The notes under the pieces are model-generated. The model was not told the DNA's origin. It saw only the letters and a program-made list of their open reading frames with translations, and did no database searches. A stretch of DNA of 64,000 nt from positions 31,927,419 through 31,991,418 of the forward strand of contig NC_134547.1 in NCBI RefSeq assembly GCF_050624435.1, read 5' to 3'. Of the stretch, positions 10,469 to 20,605 are shown one piece after another. A program made the position numbers and the translations under genes. The DNA is from Tenrec ecaudatus (taxonomy: Eukaryota > Chordata > Mammalia > Afrosoricida > Tenrecidae). Every line of letters starts with the position of its first letter. Positions within the stretch are counted from its first letter, which is position 1.

Positions 10469-10868
10469 ACATTAAATAAAGATGACCAAAGAAGAATCAA
10501 TGCAGTTAAATTGTGGTGCTGGAGAAGAATATTGGATGTACCATGGACTGCCAAAAAAGCAAAGAATTCTGTCTTGAAAGAACTGCAGTCCATATGCTCC
10601 TTAGAGCACAGCTGGCAAGGCTTCCTCTAGTACTTTAGGCATGTGGTCAGGAAAGACCAGTCCCTGGAGAAGGGCACCACACTTGGTAAAGAGGCAACAC
10701 AACAGAGGAAGGCCCTTGAAGAGATGGGTGGACACAGTGGCTGCAACAACGCGCTCAAGCGTCAGCGCAGATGCGAGGCTGGCACAGGACCGGGTGCCTG
10801 GTACATTGTGTCCCGTCACTATGAGTCAGAATGGACTCAACAGCAACTAACAACCACAACACAACAAC
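10371..10868 (+). mobile_element. RTE/BovB-type LINE, 3' end
   Basis: This continues the RTE split by the L1: GAGGATTAAAGTAAGCCTGG, then (after a TG tract) AAATTGTGGTGCTGGAGAAG, ACCATGGACTGCCAAAA and ACCAGTCCCTGGAGAAGG. It ends CACTATGAGTCAGAATGGAC plus a CAACA-rich tail. That 3' end is shared with the AfroSINE tail, the basis for RTE mobilising AfroSINEs. The coding frame is broken. Confidence 0.9.
10411..10466. repeat. (TA)n(TG)n microsatellite inside RTE
   Basis: A short TA run continues into about 22 TG units, between the RTE words AAGCCATGG and GACATTAAATAAAG. It replaced or expanded within the LINE body. Confidence 0.95.
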
Positions 10869-10910
10869 ACTGTGGTGGGATCACTTCAAACTACCTGACT
10901 TGTGGGCTAG

Positions 10911-11095
10911 AAGGAGCCCTGGTGACACAACGGTTAAGCGCTCAGCTGTAAATGGGAAGATCCGGGGTCTGAAACTCCCTGTGCTCCTGGGGAGAACGAT
11001 GCGTCAAAACATTCCAAAACATTGAGGGCATGGGAAGCCCTGGGAATGTTACTCTGCTCTACAGGATGGGACTCCATTGACTGGCAGTGGGTTGA
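10911..11095 (+). repeat. AfroSINE-like SINE
   Basis: It has the classic start AGGAGCCCTGGTGACACAAC and GGTTAAGCGCTCAGCTG, a degraded middle, and the end CTACAGGATGGGACTCCATT followed by GGCAGTGGGTT. It is nearly full length and one of the best-preserved left ends in the window. Confidence 0.9.
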
Positions 11096-12206
11096 GTTGG
11101 GGTTGTGGGTTGCACTGTGATTTCTTTGACAAGCTTTCAGTCAAGGGGTCAATACCTCCATTTTCCCAGTGAGCACACTGAGGCTCAGAAGCTCAGCATT
11201 TAGTCAAAGCCAGAGGCAGATGGAACCCAGTGTGGCCCCAATGTCACAGGCTGTAGCCCGGACTCCACTCACAGTCCTGCTGCCTCCTGCAGTAGGAACT
11301 CATCCAACATGATCTGGATTCCAGGAGGGACAGAGTCTGTAGAGGAGACACTCTGACTGGCAGTATAAGGGTCTCAGAGACCCTCCTGCTCAGCCCCATC
11401 CACCTCGCACTGAAGCACCCAAACTAGGGCCCCAGGAGGGAGTTTGTCCTTTGTCCTGGCTTTAGGTGGTTCCCTTCTGACCCAGTTTCCCCTCATCAGC
11501 ACCACTGTCTCTCAGCCGAGGCAGAGAGAGTTCTGCTTGACATCACCCTGGCTTCTTTGCCCCAGCTGGCATGGCGCAGCATGCCCTGGCTGGCTGGGTG
11601 GTCAGGCTGCTCGTGTGCCTGCACTCATGCAACTATTGATCTGAGATCTTAAATCATCCCCTGGCTTTGTGAAGGCATTCATGTTTATCTTTAAGTAACC
11701 TTCAAAGGGTCGATGGACTTCTTTTCCTTTTTGGAAGGTTTTTAGCTCTGTGATATAATAACATTCTCACAATCCCTGGCATTTGTCTCTAGGTGAGCGT
11801 ATGTGATCTTGAGAGAGGCTGGGAGAAGCCCCCAAAAGAGGCATCTGTCTGTCCTCTCGGCAAGTGAGGGGTGCGGGCTCACACGCGCCCCCCACCCCCC
11901 ACCCCAGATCACCCAGCCAGGGTTCTGTCCACACCACTCTGTCGCTCCTCAAACGCCGTGCCAGGCTTTTGCAGAGGCAGCTCTCTGAAGGGCGCTCTTC
12001 GATGAACTCCAGCTGTCTGCTTCCGTAGTCTGGCAGCTGTAGGAGGACTAGTGACCGGTGTCGGAGACGACTGAAGTTGGTTTTTAAGTTATTGATTTTC
12101 TGAACACCAAAATTACTGTGGTGTAATATAAACCCATCAACCAACTGAGCGTGGCCCTCATAGGGGTCCCCAAGGCTGTGAACTGTGACCAGCCTCATTC
12201 GTATCC
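11096..12206. other. Unassigned sequence with MIR-like relic
   Basis: The stretch 11150-11260 (CCAGTGAGCACACTGAGGCT followed by TTTAGTCAAAGCCAGAGGC) resembles an ancient MIR SINE in plus orientation. The rest is unique to my eye. Open frames at 11444-11644 and on the minus strand at 11767-12198 show no domains. Confidence 0.4.
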
Positions 12207-12276
12207 AAGGAGCAGCTAGTGGGTTTGAATGGACAGCTCTGAAATGGGCAGCTCAGCACGCACTGCACAGAGCTCC
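12207..12276 (-). repeat. AfroSINE-like fragment, minus strand
   Basis: GGAGCAGCTAGTGGGTTTGA and the following GCAGCTCAGCACGCACTG resemble the reversed B-box to start part of an AfroSINE. The tail half is absent. Confidence 0.55.
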
Positions 12277-12354
12277 TAGGGACCTGCGGGCAACGGTATA
12301 GAACATGAAAATGTCCACTTTACTGTGTTCCACTCAGGGACACTAATTACACTC

Positions 12355-12557
12355 ACACTGCTGTGCAAGTATCATGGCTGCTAACCCCACTGTCAGAAGC
12401 TTGAAACCAGCAGCTGCTCCGTGGGAGAAAGAGGAGACTTTCTCCTCTTGTAAAGAAAGAATCCTGTCCCAGTAACCCACAGGGCCTTCTCCCCTGTCCT
12501 CGAGGGTCGCTGTGAGTGTGCATTCACTCACTGGCAGGGAGTTTGGAGTTTGGTTTT
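12355..12557 (+). repeat. AfroSINE-like SINE
   Basis: The copy shows CATGGCTGCTAACCCCACTG, the B-box region, GCTGCTCCGTGGGAGAAAGA and the tail GGGTCGCTGTGAG. It lies about 80 bp from an opposite-orientation fragment and could form an inverted pair with it. Confidence 0.82.
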
Positions 12558-13283
12558 AGGGACCGGAAACTGTACCCTTTAGCCATTGGGGAAAGTTCTG
12601 GCGTTTCATTGTTCCACAGATGTTTGAAGCACCTTATATTTCAGATCAGTGGTGCCCTGCTGCCTGTGTCCTTTTCTGCTACGTGTGTAATGCAGTTAGT
12701 CACCCTGCAGGCAGTAAACAAATCCATTGAACCGGGGCTCAGAGAGGGCAAAAACAGGGTTGTTCTCGCACTAGCATGCCACATCGCACTGGCCACACTT
12801 GCATCTCCCCCTCCCCCTCAGTACAGTTACTTCAAGTCCCTGCAGCAGCAAGGCGAGTGGAACAGGAAGCATTCACAGCCAGCTCTGTCCCAAGTGGGCC
12901 ATCACAGGGCGCTCCGGATAACAGGGAGGGAGCGCACTTGCAGTGAGGAGCAGAAAATCAGAAGAACAGAAAGCAGAAAGCTGGCCATTGTGCACCTCGG
13001 GCCAGTCCTGAGCCCCATCTGCACTGGGCCCTCCCTGGCTTCCAAATGTCTGTGGCTCCGTATTTCTTAAAGCCGTGCCTGCTTTTTCAAAATTGACTTT
13101 CTAAATTTCAACTCCTTCTGCCGCTTAGCCACTTCTGTCCCCATTCCAAACTTGCTCCCTGCTAGGCCCCACATGTTCTTCTGTTCAGACCTGCCAATGC
13201 CCTAGTCCCTCCATGATGCTCTTCCTAGAACCCAGGCTCTCAGAGCGCCACCTCTGCTCACCAAAGGCGACACAGCCCTTAGG
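12558..13283. other. Unassigned unique sequence
   Basis: No repeat is recognised. A plus frame (12516-13070) runs through SINE sequence into unique sequence without domains and is treated as chance. Confidence 0.5.
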
Positions 13284-13896
13284 TACCGTGTATACTCATG
13301 TATAAACCGAGTTTTTCAGCACATTTTCTGTTCAGCTTATATACGGGTCAGTGGTAGTATTAGTAATGCTATGGATGGCAGTGAAGACTGCGCTTTGTAG
13401 GAAAATGACAGCAGTGAGGGTGATGACGGAGATCTCAGTGAGCACAGCGTCTTTGATGACCTCACACCAGCTGAAGCTCTGCATTGGGATACGGCTGATG
13501 ATGAGGAATCCAGTTTTGAAGGATTTTAACTCTACATTTTAGCTTGGTTGCTGATTGAGCTCAGGGAATAGTACTCTTAAGGTATCATTGTTGATACCTT
13601 ATTGTTTTTGTTGAACCTATTTTCCACTTACTGTGCTGGTTTACTAATGTTAAATGACTTGTCCTTTTATTTATGTTTTTTATTTAAAATAAATATTTAA
13701 ATACATTACCCCGACCCGATGTCTCAATTTTTAGTAATTTTATTTTATTTTGTTTTGATTATTGAAACTCACCAATAGCATCTGCATTTTCCACCCTAGG
13801 CTGATACTCGAGTCAATTAGTTTTTCTGGTTTCCCAGGTAATAATTAGGTACCTCGGCTTATACTCGGGTCGGCTTATATTCGAGTGTATACGGTA
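13284..13896 (+). mobile_element. TA-flanked DNA transposon relic (Tc1/mariner/pogo-like)
   Basis: Ends are TACCGTGTATACTC (13284) and GAGTGTATACGGTA (to 13896), inverted repeats bounded by TA, as for Tc1/mariner/pogo elements. Subterminal words of the form GCTTATA(C/T)TCG(A/G)GT recur at 13334, about 13800, 13857 and 13873. Inside, 13353-13529 encodes an acidic protein end ('ENDSSEGDDGD' up to 'SSFEGF', then stop), with one in-frame TAG that may be a decayed Trp codon. An AT-rich 3' region with TAAAATAAATATTTAAAT follows. The element kept the transposase C-terminus but lost the catalytic part. Superfamily is inferred from the TA flanks. Confidence 0.75.
13353..13529 (+). pseudogene. Transposase-like C-terminal ORF relic
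   Basis: In one frame there are about 57 codons, broken by a TAG at 13398, ending at TAA 13527. Asp and Glu dominate the last 40 residues. Such acidic tails are common at the C-terminus of pogo/Tigger-type transposases. No DDE catalytic region is left. It lies wholly inside the inverted-repeat element, so it is not a host gene. Confidence 0.55.
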
Positions 13897-14320
13897 GGTT
13901 CTGCCTGGCACTGCTCATGAATTGCTTCCTGTGACTCTGGGTTGGAGGATCTCCATCACTACCCACTCATCATCCCTTACCGCTCCCCAGGAGCTCAGGT
14001 CTGACAGCTAGCACATGTGAGAGCAGAACTCCACGTCACAGGGTGGTCTGGGATCAATTCCTTGGAAGTAGATCACCTAGCCTTTCTACAGCCGCACCTC
14101 TGTGTGGATTCCAAGCTATAAACATGCTCACTGCAGCACCTAGGAGCTCCACTGCACAGCCTTTGTTTGGATAAGGAGAGAATGTGGGGTTGCTCCCCCC
14201 AAACAGCTACTTGCGTGCACCTTCACAGGGGCTGCTTCACCCGGGTAGGGTTGGGAACATAGGCCCCGACAAGGCAGCCCTGACCTTCATCAGGCTTTCT
14301 TCAGCCCTTGTCTTGGGACC
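13897..14320. other. Unassigned sequence
   Basis: I recognise nothing here beyond ordinary unique sequence. Confidence 0.45.
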
Positions 14321-14591
14321 CTCTATCGCATCAAGTAGATGAGACTCATAGCAACCCTATCGGCTTGGGGTAAAATTGCCTCTATGAATTTCTAAGGCTG
14401 TAACTCTTTTTTTTTTAAACAATTTATTGGGGCTCATACAATTCTTATCACAGTTCATACTAATACATACATCAATTAACTCTTTATGGGAGTAGAAAGC
14501 CTCATCTTCTCCCATAGAGTGGATGGTAGGTTTGAACTGCCAACCTGATGGTTAGCATTCAGTGCATAGTCCACGAAGCCACCAGGGCTCC
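14321..14591 (-). repeat. AfroSINE-like SINE, minus strand, interrupted by L1
   Basis: The plus strand shows the reversed tail ACTCATAGCAACCCTATCGG and TTCTAAGGCTGTAACTCTTT. After a 67-bp L1 insert plus duplication it continues TATGGGAGTAGAAAGCCTCA, GGTTTGAACTGCCAACCTGA and CCACCAGGGCTCC. The SINE is almost full length once the insert is removed. Confidence 0.9.
14410..14476 (-). mobile_element. 67-bp L1 3'-end insertion
   Basis: A short poly-T, AAACAATTTATTGGGGCTCA and CAATTCTTATCACAG are the last bases of the L1 3' UTR in reverse. A perfect 9-bp duplication TAACTCTTT flanks it (14401-14409 and 14477-14485). Only about 55 bp of L1 besides the tail is present, an extreme 5' truncation. Confidence 0.9.
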
Positions 14592-15202
14592 ATCCCAATG
14601 ACCCTTGGTGCTCCTCCCCTGCATACTGCCTCTCACTATCTGTCTGCTCTCCTGTCTGTTGGCCACACCTGAGTAGGTGGCCCTGCATAGCCCAGGCCTG
14701 CGTGCTGGTCTGTTCCTGGGCCGTGTGACTCTTTGGACTTCCCTGCCTGCTTTTCCCTCCTTCCTCACCAAGGACAACTGACATTCTAGGTGCCAGGTAG
14801 TACCCGCCACACCCATCCTCCCATTCACCTTGCTCACTGCCTCACCCATGGACACTCCTGGTCATCAGATTGCATGTCCCTCTGTGTGCTTCAGTGACAT
14901 GCCTTGGTCCCCTCCCCCACACCAGGACAGGCTGGCTCCAACACAAACCCACAGGCTGCCCACCTCTCCCCAGCGGGCGGCACATGCAAGGGCCCACCCT
15001 TGCCCATTGTGTGCCCCCGCCAAAATAAAAAATGATTTGTTGCTTTTTAGGTGTTTTGGGTTTGAAAGTAGCTTTATCACAAAAGAATTGAAGTCTGTTT
15101 CAGTTGTACTCCCCCCACCACCACCACTCAGACCACTGTTGACATCTGACAGTCCGGAAGGCAGTGACTCTTGGCTGAAAGTTGCTTTGATGAATGTATC
15201 CC
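14592..15202. other. Unassigned unique sequence
   Basis: GC-rich unique sequence. Overlapping open frames on both strands (14476-14855 minus, 14830-15255 plus) show no domain. Confidence 0.5.
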
Positions 15203-15405
15203 CAGAGCGTTTGGGTGGTGCAGACTGGCAAGCAGCTAAAGCCCGTGGCTGCTAACCACCTGTGGAGCTTGGAGGCCCTCAGAAGTGCCACACAAGCAAG
15301 GTCTGGTGAACTACTTGCAAAAAGGCAGCCATGGAGAGCCGTGGGAGGCAGTTACCTGCAGCGCGCTGGCCAGGAGGGAGTTGACTGGTTCTCCACTGCC
15401 AGTGC
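15203..15405 (+). repeat. AfroSINE-like SINE, divergent
   Basis: GCGTTTGGGTGGTGCAGACT at the start, GTGGCTGCTAACCACCTGTG, GGTCTGGTGAACTACTTGCA and GAGTTGACTGG near the end follow the AfroSINE layout. The 'GGTCTGGTGA...ACTT' wording marks a variant subtype. It is the last interspersed repeat before a long repeat-poor block. Confidence 0.75.
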
Positions 15406-15840
15406 TTAAGAGTACAGAGCTTTCATGAGCAACAGGCACCGGGACACCCAATCGCTGTGGTGCGCTGCCCTGGTCTAACACTGGAAGCCTCCCCTCTCCT
15501 GAAGGGTGAGGGGCGTCAGGGCAGGAGGACCTGCCTTCAGCAGATGAGTAGCATCCCCGCGCACGCCCCGTGAGACAAGCATGCAGGTGCTCCGGGCTGA
15601 TGCAATCCTTTCCTGTTTTCCATTTTGTCGCTTAAAATGAACATGCCAGTCCTTAAGTGTACCTTCAGTGTTATTGTACAATTTAAATATGGGAGAAGGC
15701 CAATGTGGTAATGTGCCGTGGTGCCAGGGGGACGATGCGCTGGGTCACAGGAAGATGCACCAAGGGGAGGGGCGGCAAGCCTCTGAGAGTACCCCATGCC
15801 AAGCAGTTGAGGTGAATCCTTATCTAGTCCAGTAAGAGCT
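15406..15840. other. Unassigned unique sequence
   Basis: No gene or repeat is recognised. It begins the repeat-poor block. Confidence 0.5.
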
Positions 15841-16200
15841 GGTGCCCACGGGGACCTGGGGCTAATGCACTCCCCCCGCACACCTTCCATAAAAACGGAG
15901 GTATGTGTTTGGGGGCACAGGGCGGGGACGGGGCGGAGGCATTCCCAGGGGTCTGGGCGCCAGCTCCTGGATGGCCGAGTTTCTTGTCGCAAATAGCGCA
16001 TCCGCATCGGGATCAGCCAAGTCCTGTGGGAACGCAGCGCTGTGGCGTCTTGTTAATGCAAGTGGGTGTATTCGAGAGGTGCCTATCTCTCTTTTCAAAA
16101 CGCAATCAGACCCGGGCGAGTCTCGGGCACAGGACGCAGCCATCCAGAGGGGCACGCTGGTGATATTTAAAATATCATGCCACAGCCGACACATTGGTTC
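15841..16200. promoter_or_regulatory. CpG-dense patch (candidate CpG island)
   Basis: I count 23 CpG dinucleotides in these 360 bases, in GC-rich sequence (GGCGGGGACGGGGCGG near 15922), far above the surrounding density. The pattern fits a small CpG island or a poised regulatory element. No coding exon is apparent. A frame at 15905-16219 is open for 104 codons without known domains. An unannotated non-coding RNA promoter is possible but not shown. Confidence 0.5.
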
Positions 16201-16829
16201 CCTGAGCAATAGGAAATGACTTTGCAGGCTCGGCCCTCACCCAGTGCCACAGTGTCCAACAAGGCACCAAGGTGGCTTGTCACAGGAAGTCACAAAAGAG
16301 CTGCCCCTCCCCCTCCCCCAAAGGCGCGCTCTAAAATCCAAGGTGTCAGACTTTGCTTTCTCTCTCTGGCACGATCCCGAAATCTGGCTGAGGAATGACA
16401 GATGCCCATGCCCAGCTGCAGCGAGGCATGCAGAAGCTCTGTGCATCCACTCCCGACTCCTCTTCACCAACCCCAAACAAATGGGCGGGGCTTTACGTTA
16501 ACGGATGGGCAGACAAACCTCCCACAACAGGCAGGCCGCTGCAGAACTCTGCTGCATAGTGCAGAATGCACGCCATCTTGAAACCATCCCGGCCCCCTCG
16601 GGAGGACAGGCCCCCCAAAAAAGCTCCCCCCAAAAAAACAACCACCTCGGCATCTGCCTTCAAATGCAACCAAGTTCCCCAAAAGGAGACGGGGAGTAAG
16701 GGGCCCAGGAAGGCATTCCTGGACCCCCGGGACAAGCCCCCCACACCCACACCCACACGCACACGCCTAGGGCACCACGCACCACCCAAGCGCAGTCCTA
16801 GGTTTGGGAGCGACTCCGCGAGGATGATC
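16201..16829. other. Unassigned GC-rich unique sequence
   Basis: No repeats. Several C-rich runs (16310-16325, 16600-16640, 16735-16760 with ACCCACAC words) keep frames open on both strands by composition. Confidence 0.5.
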
Positions 16830-16965
16830 GGTCGAATCACCAGCTCTCAACTACTTGAATAAATCCCGGGGAATTATAAACGGAGCCCGTGTGTAATTAA
16901 AGTGAGGGTTGTTAGGCTCTTCATTTAATAAAACACTTGAAAAGAAAAGGCCTTGTAGGTTCAGC
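16830..16965. promoter_or_regulatory. Candidate conserved non-coding element
   Basis: An abrupt AT-rich island in GC-rich surroundings, with TAAT-core words typical of homeodomain sites (GTGTAATTAAAGTGAGG; TTCATTTAATAAAACACTTG). No repeat or coding signal. The call rests on composition alone. Confidence 0.35.
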
Positions 16966-17229
16966 GATGCCCGCGGGGAGCGGAGGGCCAGGGAGCCTGG
17001 CTGGCAGGCGCGGGCGGAGGCTGCCAGGCCTCCCTGGAGCACATCGGCGACCACCTCCTGAACCCGCGCCCCCTTCCAGGCTTGTAAGGAGGGAGAGAGG
17101 ATGAGCAGTGTTGGGGACCCGTGACGCCAGCCGCTCTCACAGCTGTGGAGCACTCAGCCCAGTCACAAGAAAAGAAGTGGCGGGTTTTGCCCATGGCAGA
17201 ATGGCATTCCCTTCCTGGTCCTCCAGGCA
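16966..17229. other. Unassigned GC-rich sequence
   Basis: CpG-containing unique sequence (for example GGCGCGGGCGGAGGC near 17007). No gene is recognised. Confidence 0.45.
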
Positions 17230-17560
17230 AAACCAGTCAAAGGCAAAGAGGAAAATTTGAGATTTCCCCCCTTGAAACTTCCCACAACAACCTCAGCAAA
17301 ACCACACGCCTCGCCTTCTACAATGTCCCTGGTGTGCTCACTGCTACTTTGGCAGGAAATCAGAATTACTGTTATATAAATTCCATCTGATGCCAGAGCT
17401 ACCATCTGTGAGGAAAACTGCTTCACCTACGTCTGCCTTGCAAAGCCACTCTCCCAGAGACAAGGGAGAAGGGGGGAAAGAAGGAAGGGGAAAAAAAATT
17501 TGATTAATTTGCAGAATGCTTGTGATTTGCTCATATATTATTATAACTCCTCATCAGCAC
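17230..17560. promoter_or_regulatory. Candidate conserved non-coding element
   Basis: AT-richer, repeat-free sequence with TTTGATTAATTTGCAGAATG and CTCATATATTATTATAAC words, next to a purine run (17458-17500). The composition is like known developmental enhancers. There is no direct proof. Confidence 0.35.
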
Positions 17561-20160
17561 ATGACAAATTCCCAGCCCTCGGTGCCGGCACCCGTTTGGT
17601 TTCAGCAGTTTCTTGCGTCGGCACCTGACAGACTGCGGGGCCTCTAATGACTTTCAGATGCTTACAAACAGTAATTCTATCTTCAGAATAAAAAAGAAAA
17701 ATCCGTAGGAAGAAAAGAGGAGTGAGTGAGTCTATTTCATTTCCTTCCTGTATAAGAACATGATTTAACTCTTCAAGGGCAACATGGGGGCCTCCGAGGC
17801 CCCCCAGACCCGCTGCCTGCAAAGACACAGACCCCGCGAGTCTGGGGGAGAAAGTGAGGGCTGGGCCCTGCGTCCCGCAGGCATGGCCAGAGTGCCTGCA
17901 AGCCCCGTGGTGGCTCTGTCCTTCCCCAGGTGCCACGGAGACCCGCCCCTCGATCCACTTCTTAAAGCTTCAATAACCCGAGCGTTCTCTGCAAGCACAT
18001 CTGCTCTGGAAGCGCCATTGGATAGCTGGTGTTCTCTCTCTCTTTCTTTCTCTCTTCTTTATTTCCTCTCTGCTTTTAAAACGCGGATGCTTCCTCTGCA
18101 GCCTGCCTGTGTGCTTGATTGCCTGTTTTAGATTAGAGATTTTAACAAGGAAACAAAGGCTCTGGGTGCACATCAGTCCCGCATATGAGGACCCACAGAA
18201 GGAAGAGCGATAAAGCGCGAGGCGCCATCTGTCCACACACAATAACCTGTGTGTTTGGAGGCTCACAAATTATTTAGCGCGCCACCTTCCCCAGTGACGG
18301 CGCCTGGCAGCGGAGCTCAGCCTGGGGGCAACACCCTTTTCTGCTGCCCTTTGGTAGCGCCCCACCCCTGAGTGCACCCCCACCCCACCCCAAATTGATT
18401 GCTAACAGTTGAGGAATGTCTCGGGGCAAGTTGATATTTTATTCTCAGGATCTTTTGAGTCCATGAAGTCCTGAGGCGGACCCGGGCAGGGGCAGCCCTC
18501 CCCCACCCCACCCCAGCCTTTGGCCACTGATCTGTTGGGACAATTGGCCCAGGGCAGGGTCCTTTGGGAGGTGGGGAGACCCTTGAGGGTGCTCTGCTCT
18601 GGTGTGAAGAGCTCTGCTGTCCCCCTCAGCCTGTTCACAGCCCGGTGACTGAGTGATTGGGGAATCTCTTTGGGAGGGACTATATGAATTGAACAGCCCC
18701 CTCACCTCCAGCTCTCAAGCGCCCCAGAAACAACTCCATCTACCTCTCCTAGCTCGGGTCTGCTCCAAGAAGCCTCCCTGGCCCCAGGCCATAAACTACT
18801 AACAATAATTGACCTTGGATCTCTGAGCAGGTTACCCAAATTCCTTCTGAGAGACTTTCTTAAAAGAGTGGTTGGGGGCTGGGGAGAAAGTATCATATAA
18901 AAATAAATAACGTTTTGGTTTGTGGTATGTGCACATTGGAACTGAGTTCACCCCTTTTTTTCACCATGGGACCACCGTTGGTGTCCGGAGCTTCACTGGG
19001 ATCTGCCTGGCCCTCATGCAGCTCTGTGAGGTGGGTCCTGGTAGTAGGAGGAGCTTCTGCAGTCACAGCTGGGAGACTAGTTTACAAAGCCTGCAGCTGT
19101 GGCCTGGGTGTGGCAGGAAATGCCACAGTCAGTAGGTTTGTGGTTCTGCCTCTCTCAGCTACCCTCAGAGGTCCAGGGTTCTATGTTGGGGATGAGACAG
19201 GCAAGGCACTCCCTGCCAAAGAATCTCGAAGAAATGCATCCCCAGATTGTTAATAAACAACCAAACCAACATTTACATTGCGAATTGAAGCATGTCTTTC
19301 CTGGGTCTCTAAATAGATTCGTCTTTATACACACACACTCAGAAAGAAAGAGAGAAGAGAGAGGAGAAAGAGCGAGAGAGTTTGTGGACATGGATGGGCA
19401 CCGACTGACACGCCTTTCGATTCCACTCCAGGCTCCACTATCCAGAGTCTAATCCTTTCAAGTTGGCTCCCCCTCCAGACCCAACTGCCCCTTCCCTCCA
19501 CAGCTCTGACCCCCCCCCCTCCAGCTCCTGGCTCCTTACCCCATCTGACTGGTGGTGGTTTCCAGTGGCCTGGGACAAAGCTGTGCACCCAGTAGGTGGT
19601 CTCATAGCAAGTCATCATTGTTGGATTGGTGATGGGGAAAGGCTGTCGAATGGCCTTCCCGGAGTCTGAATCCGTGCTTGTTTTCCCAGACTCCCCTAAC
19701 CTGATGTCAATTAAGACTGTGTTTACACACAGAGTTGGGCTGAAATTAGGGCGGAGGGGGGAGGGGAGACTCACTCACAGCCAAACAACCAGATGTTTAT
19801 TTATTTATTTATTTTAAAAAAGAAAATGCAGGATGCCAACTGACAGGCCTGTGGGGATTTCCCCTTCCTGGCATCTTTGGGCAAACCCTATGGGGGGCTC
19901 CTTGCAGTTCCAAAGAACATGCAGGAGCCCCTGTGGTGGGGTGCTGTTTTCCATTCCACCCCTGTTCTTTGTCTGTAAGGAACTCTAATTCCCTGAGTGC
20001 CCGCACAGGACCCCTCCCAGCATGTGGGGTGCCGTCTCAGAGAGGGGCTCTCCTTACCCCATGAGTCGGAGGCAGTAAGTGACAGATCCCATGCAGAAAT
20101 ACCTACCTCTGCAGATGGGCAGTCAGTCGCTATGGACAGCCCCAATCACTGCTGGCACAC
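17561..20160. other. Unassigned repeat-poor sequence
   Basis: About 2.6 kb without recognisable LINE, SINE or DNA transposon. It contains short simple tracts: pyrimidine-rich 18030-18065, purine-rich 19335-19382 and (TTTA)n at 19795-19816. No open frame shows a domain. Confidence 0.5.
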
Positions 20161-20166
20161 ACCCCA

Positions 20167-20207
<41 letters not shown>

Positions 20208-20216
20208 ATACACACG
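20161..20216. repeat. (CA)n microsatellite
   Basis: About 50 bp of CA units with CATACACATACACACG variants at the right edge. Confidence 0.95.
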
Positions 20217-20542
20217 GGTCCCCTGTCAGTGCTGACACAGCAACAATGACAAAAAACGTAGAAGCCGCCCCCCAAAAAAGAAGAGCTTCCAAATTCCCTA
20301 CCCCAAATGATGCTGAAAACTGGAAGGGTAAGAAGAACCGAGGGTCTCCCCAAAGGGAACCCGTTTCTGTTGGGGCGGGAAGACACCTGCCTACAGTTCA
20401 CAGTGCCCCTAGCTCACACAGGCTGCTGCCAGGGCGTTTGAGCCCTTCAGCCGCATAGCGGGTGTTGTGCTTGGGCCATTGTCTAATTTCATTCTTCAAA
20501 ACCAAAACAAACAAAATAGGCTGACGCAAAACCCAAGCTTCT
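20217..20542. other. Unassigned unique sequence
   Basis: Nothing recognised between the two CA tracts, apart from short A-rich words (GACAAAAAACG near 20251; AACCAAAACAAACAAAATAGG near 20500). Confidence 0.45.
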
Positions 20543-20605
20543 TACACACACACACACACTCACACACACACACACACTCACACACACACACACACACACA
20601 CACTC
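20543..20605. repeat. (CA)n microsatellite with CACT interruptions
   Basis: Three CA runs are separated by two CACTCACA interruptions, followed by CTCTCG. Confidence 0.95.

Noticed and set aside
12207..12557. Opposed AfroSINE pieces as a functional hairpin or regulatory inverted repeat
   Set aside because: Both are diverged, the left one is a short fragment, and chance pairing of SINEs is common at this density.
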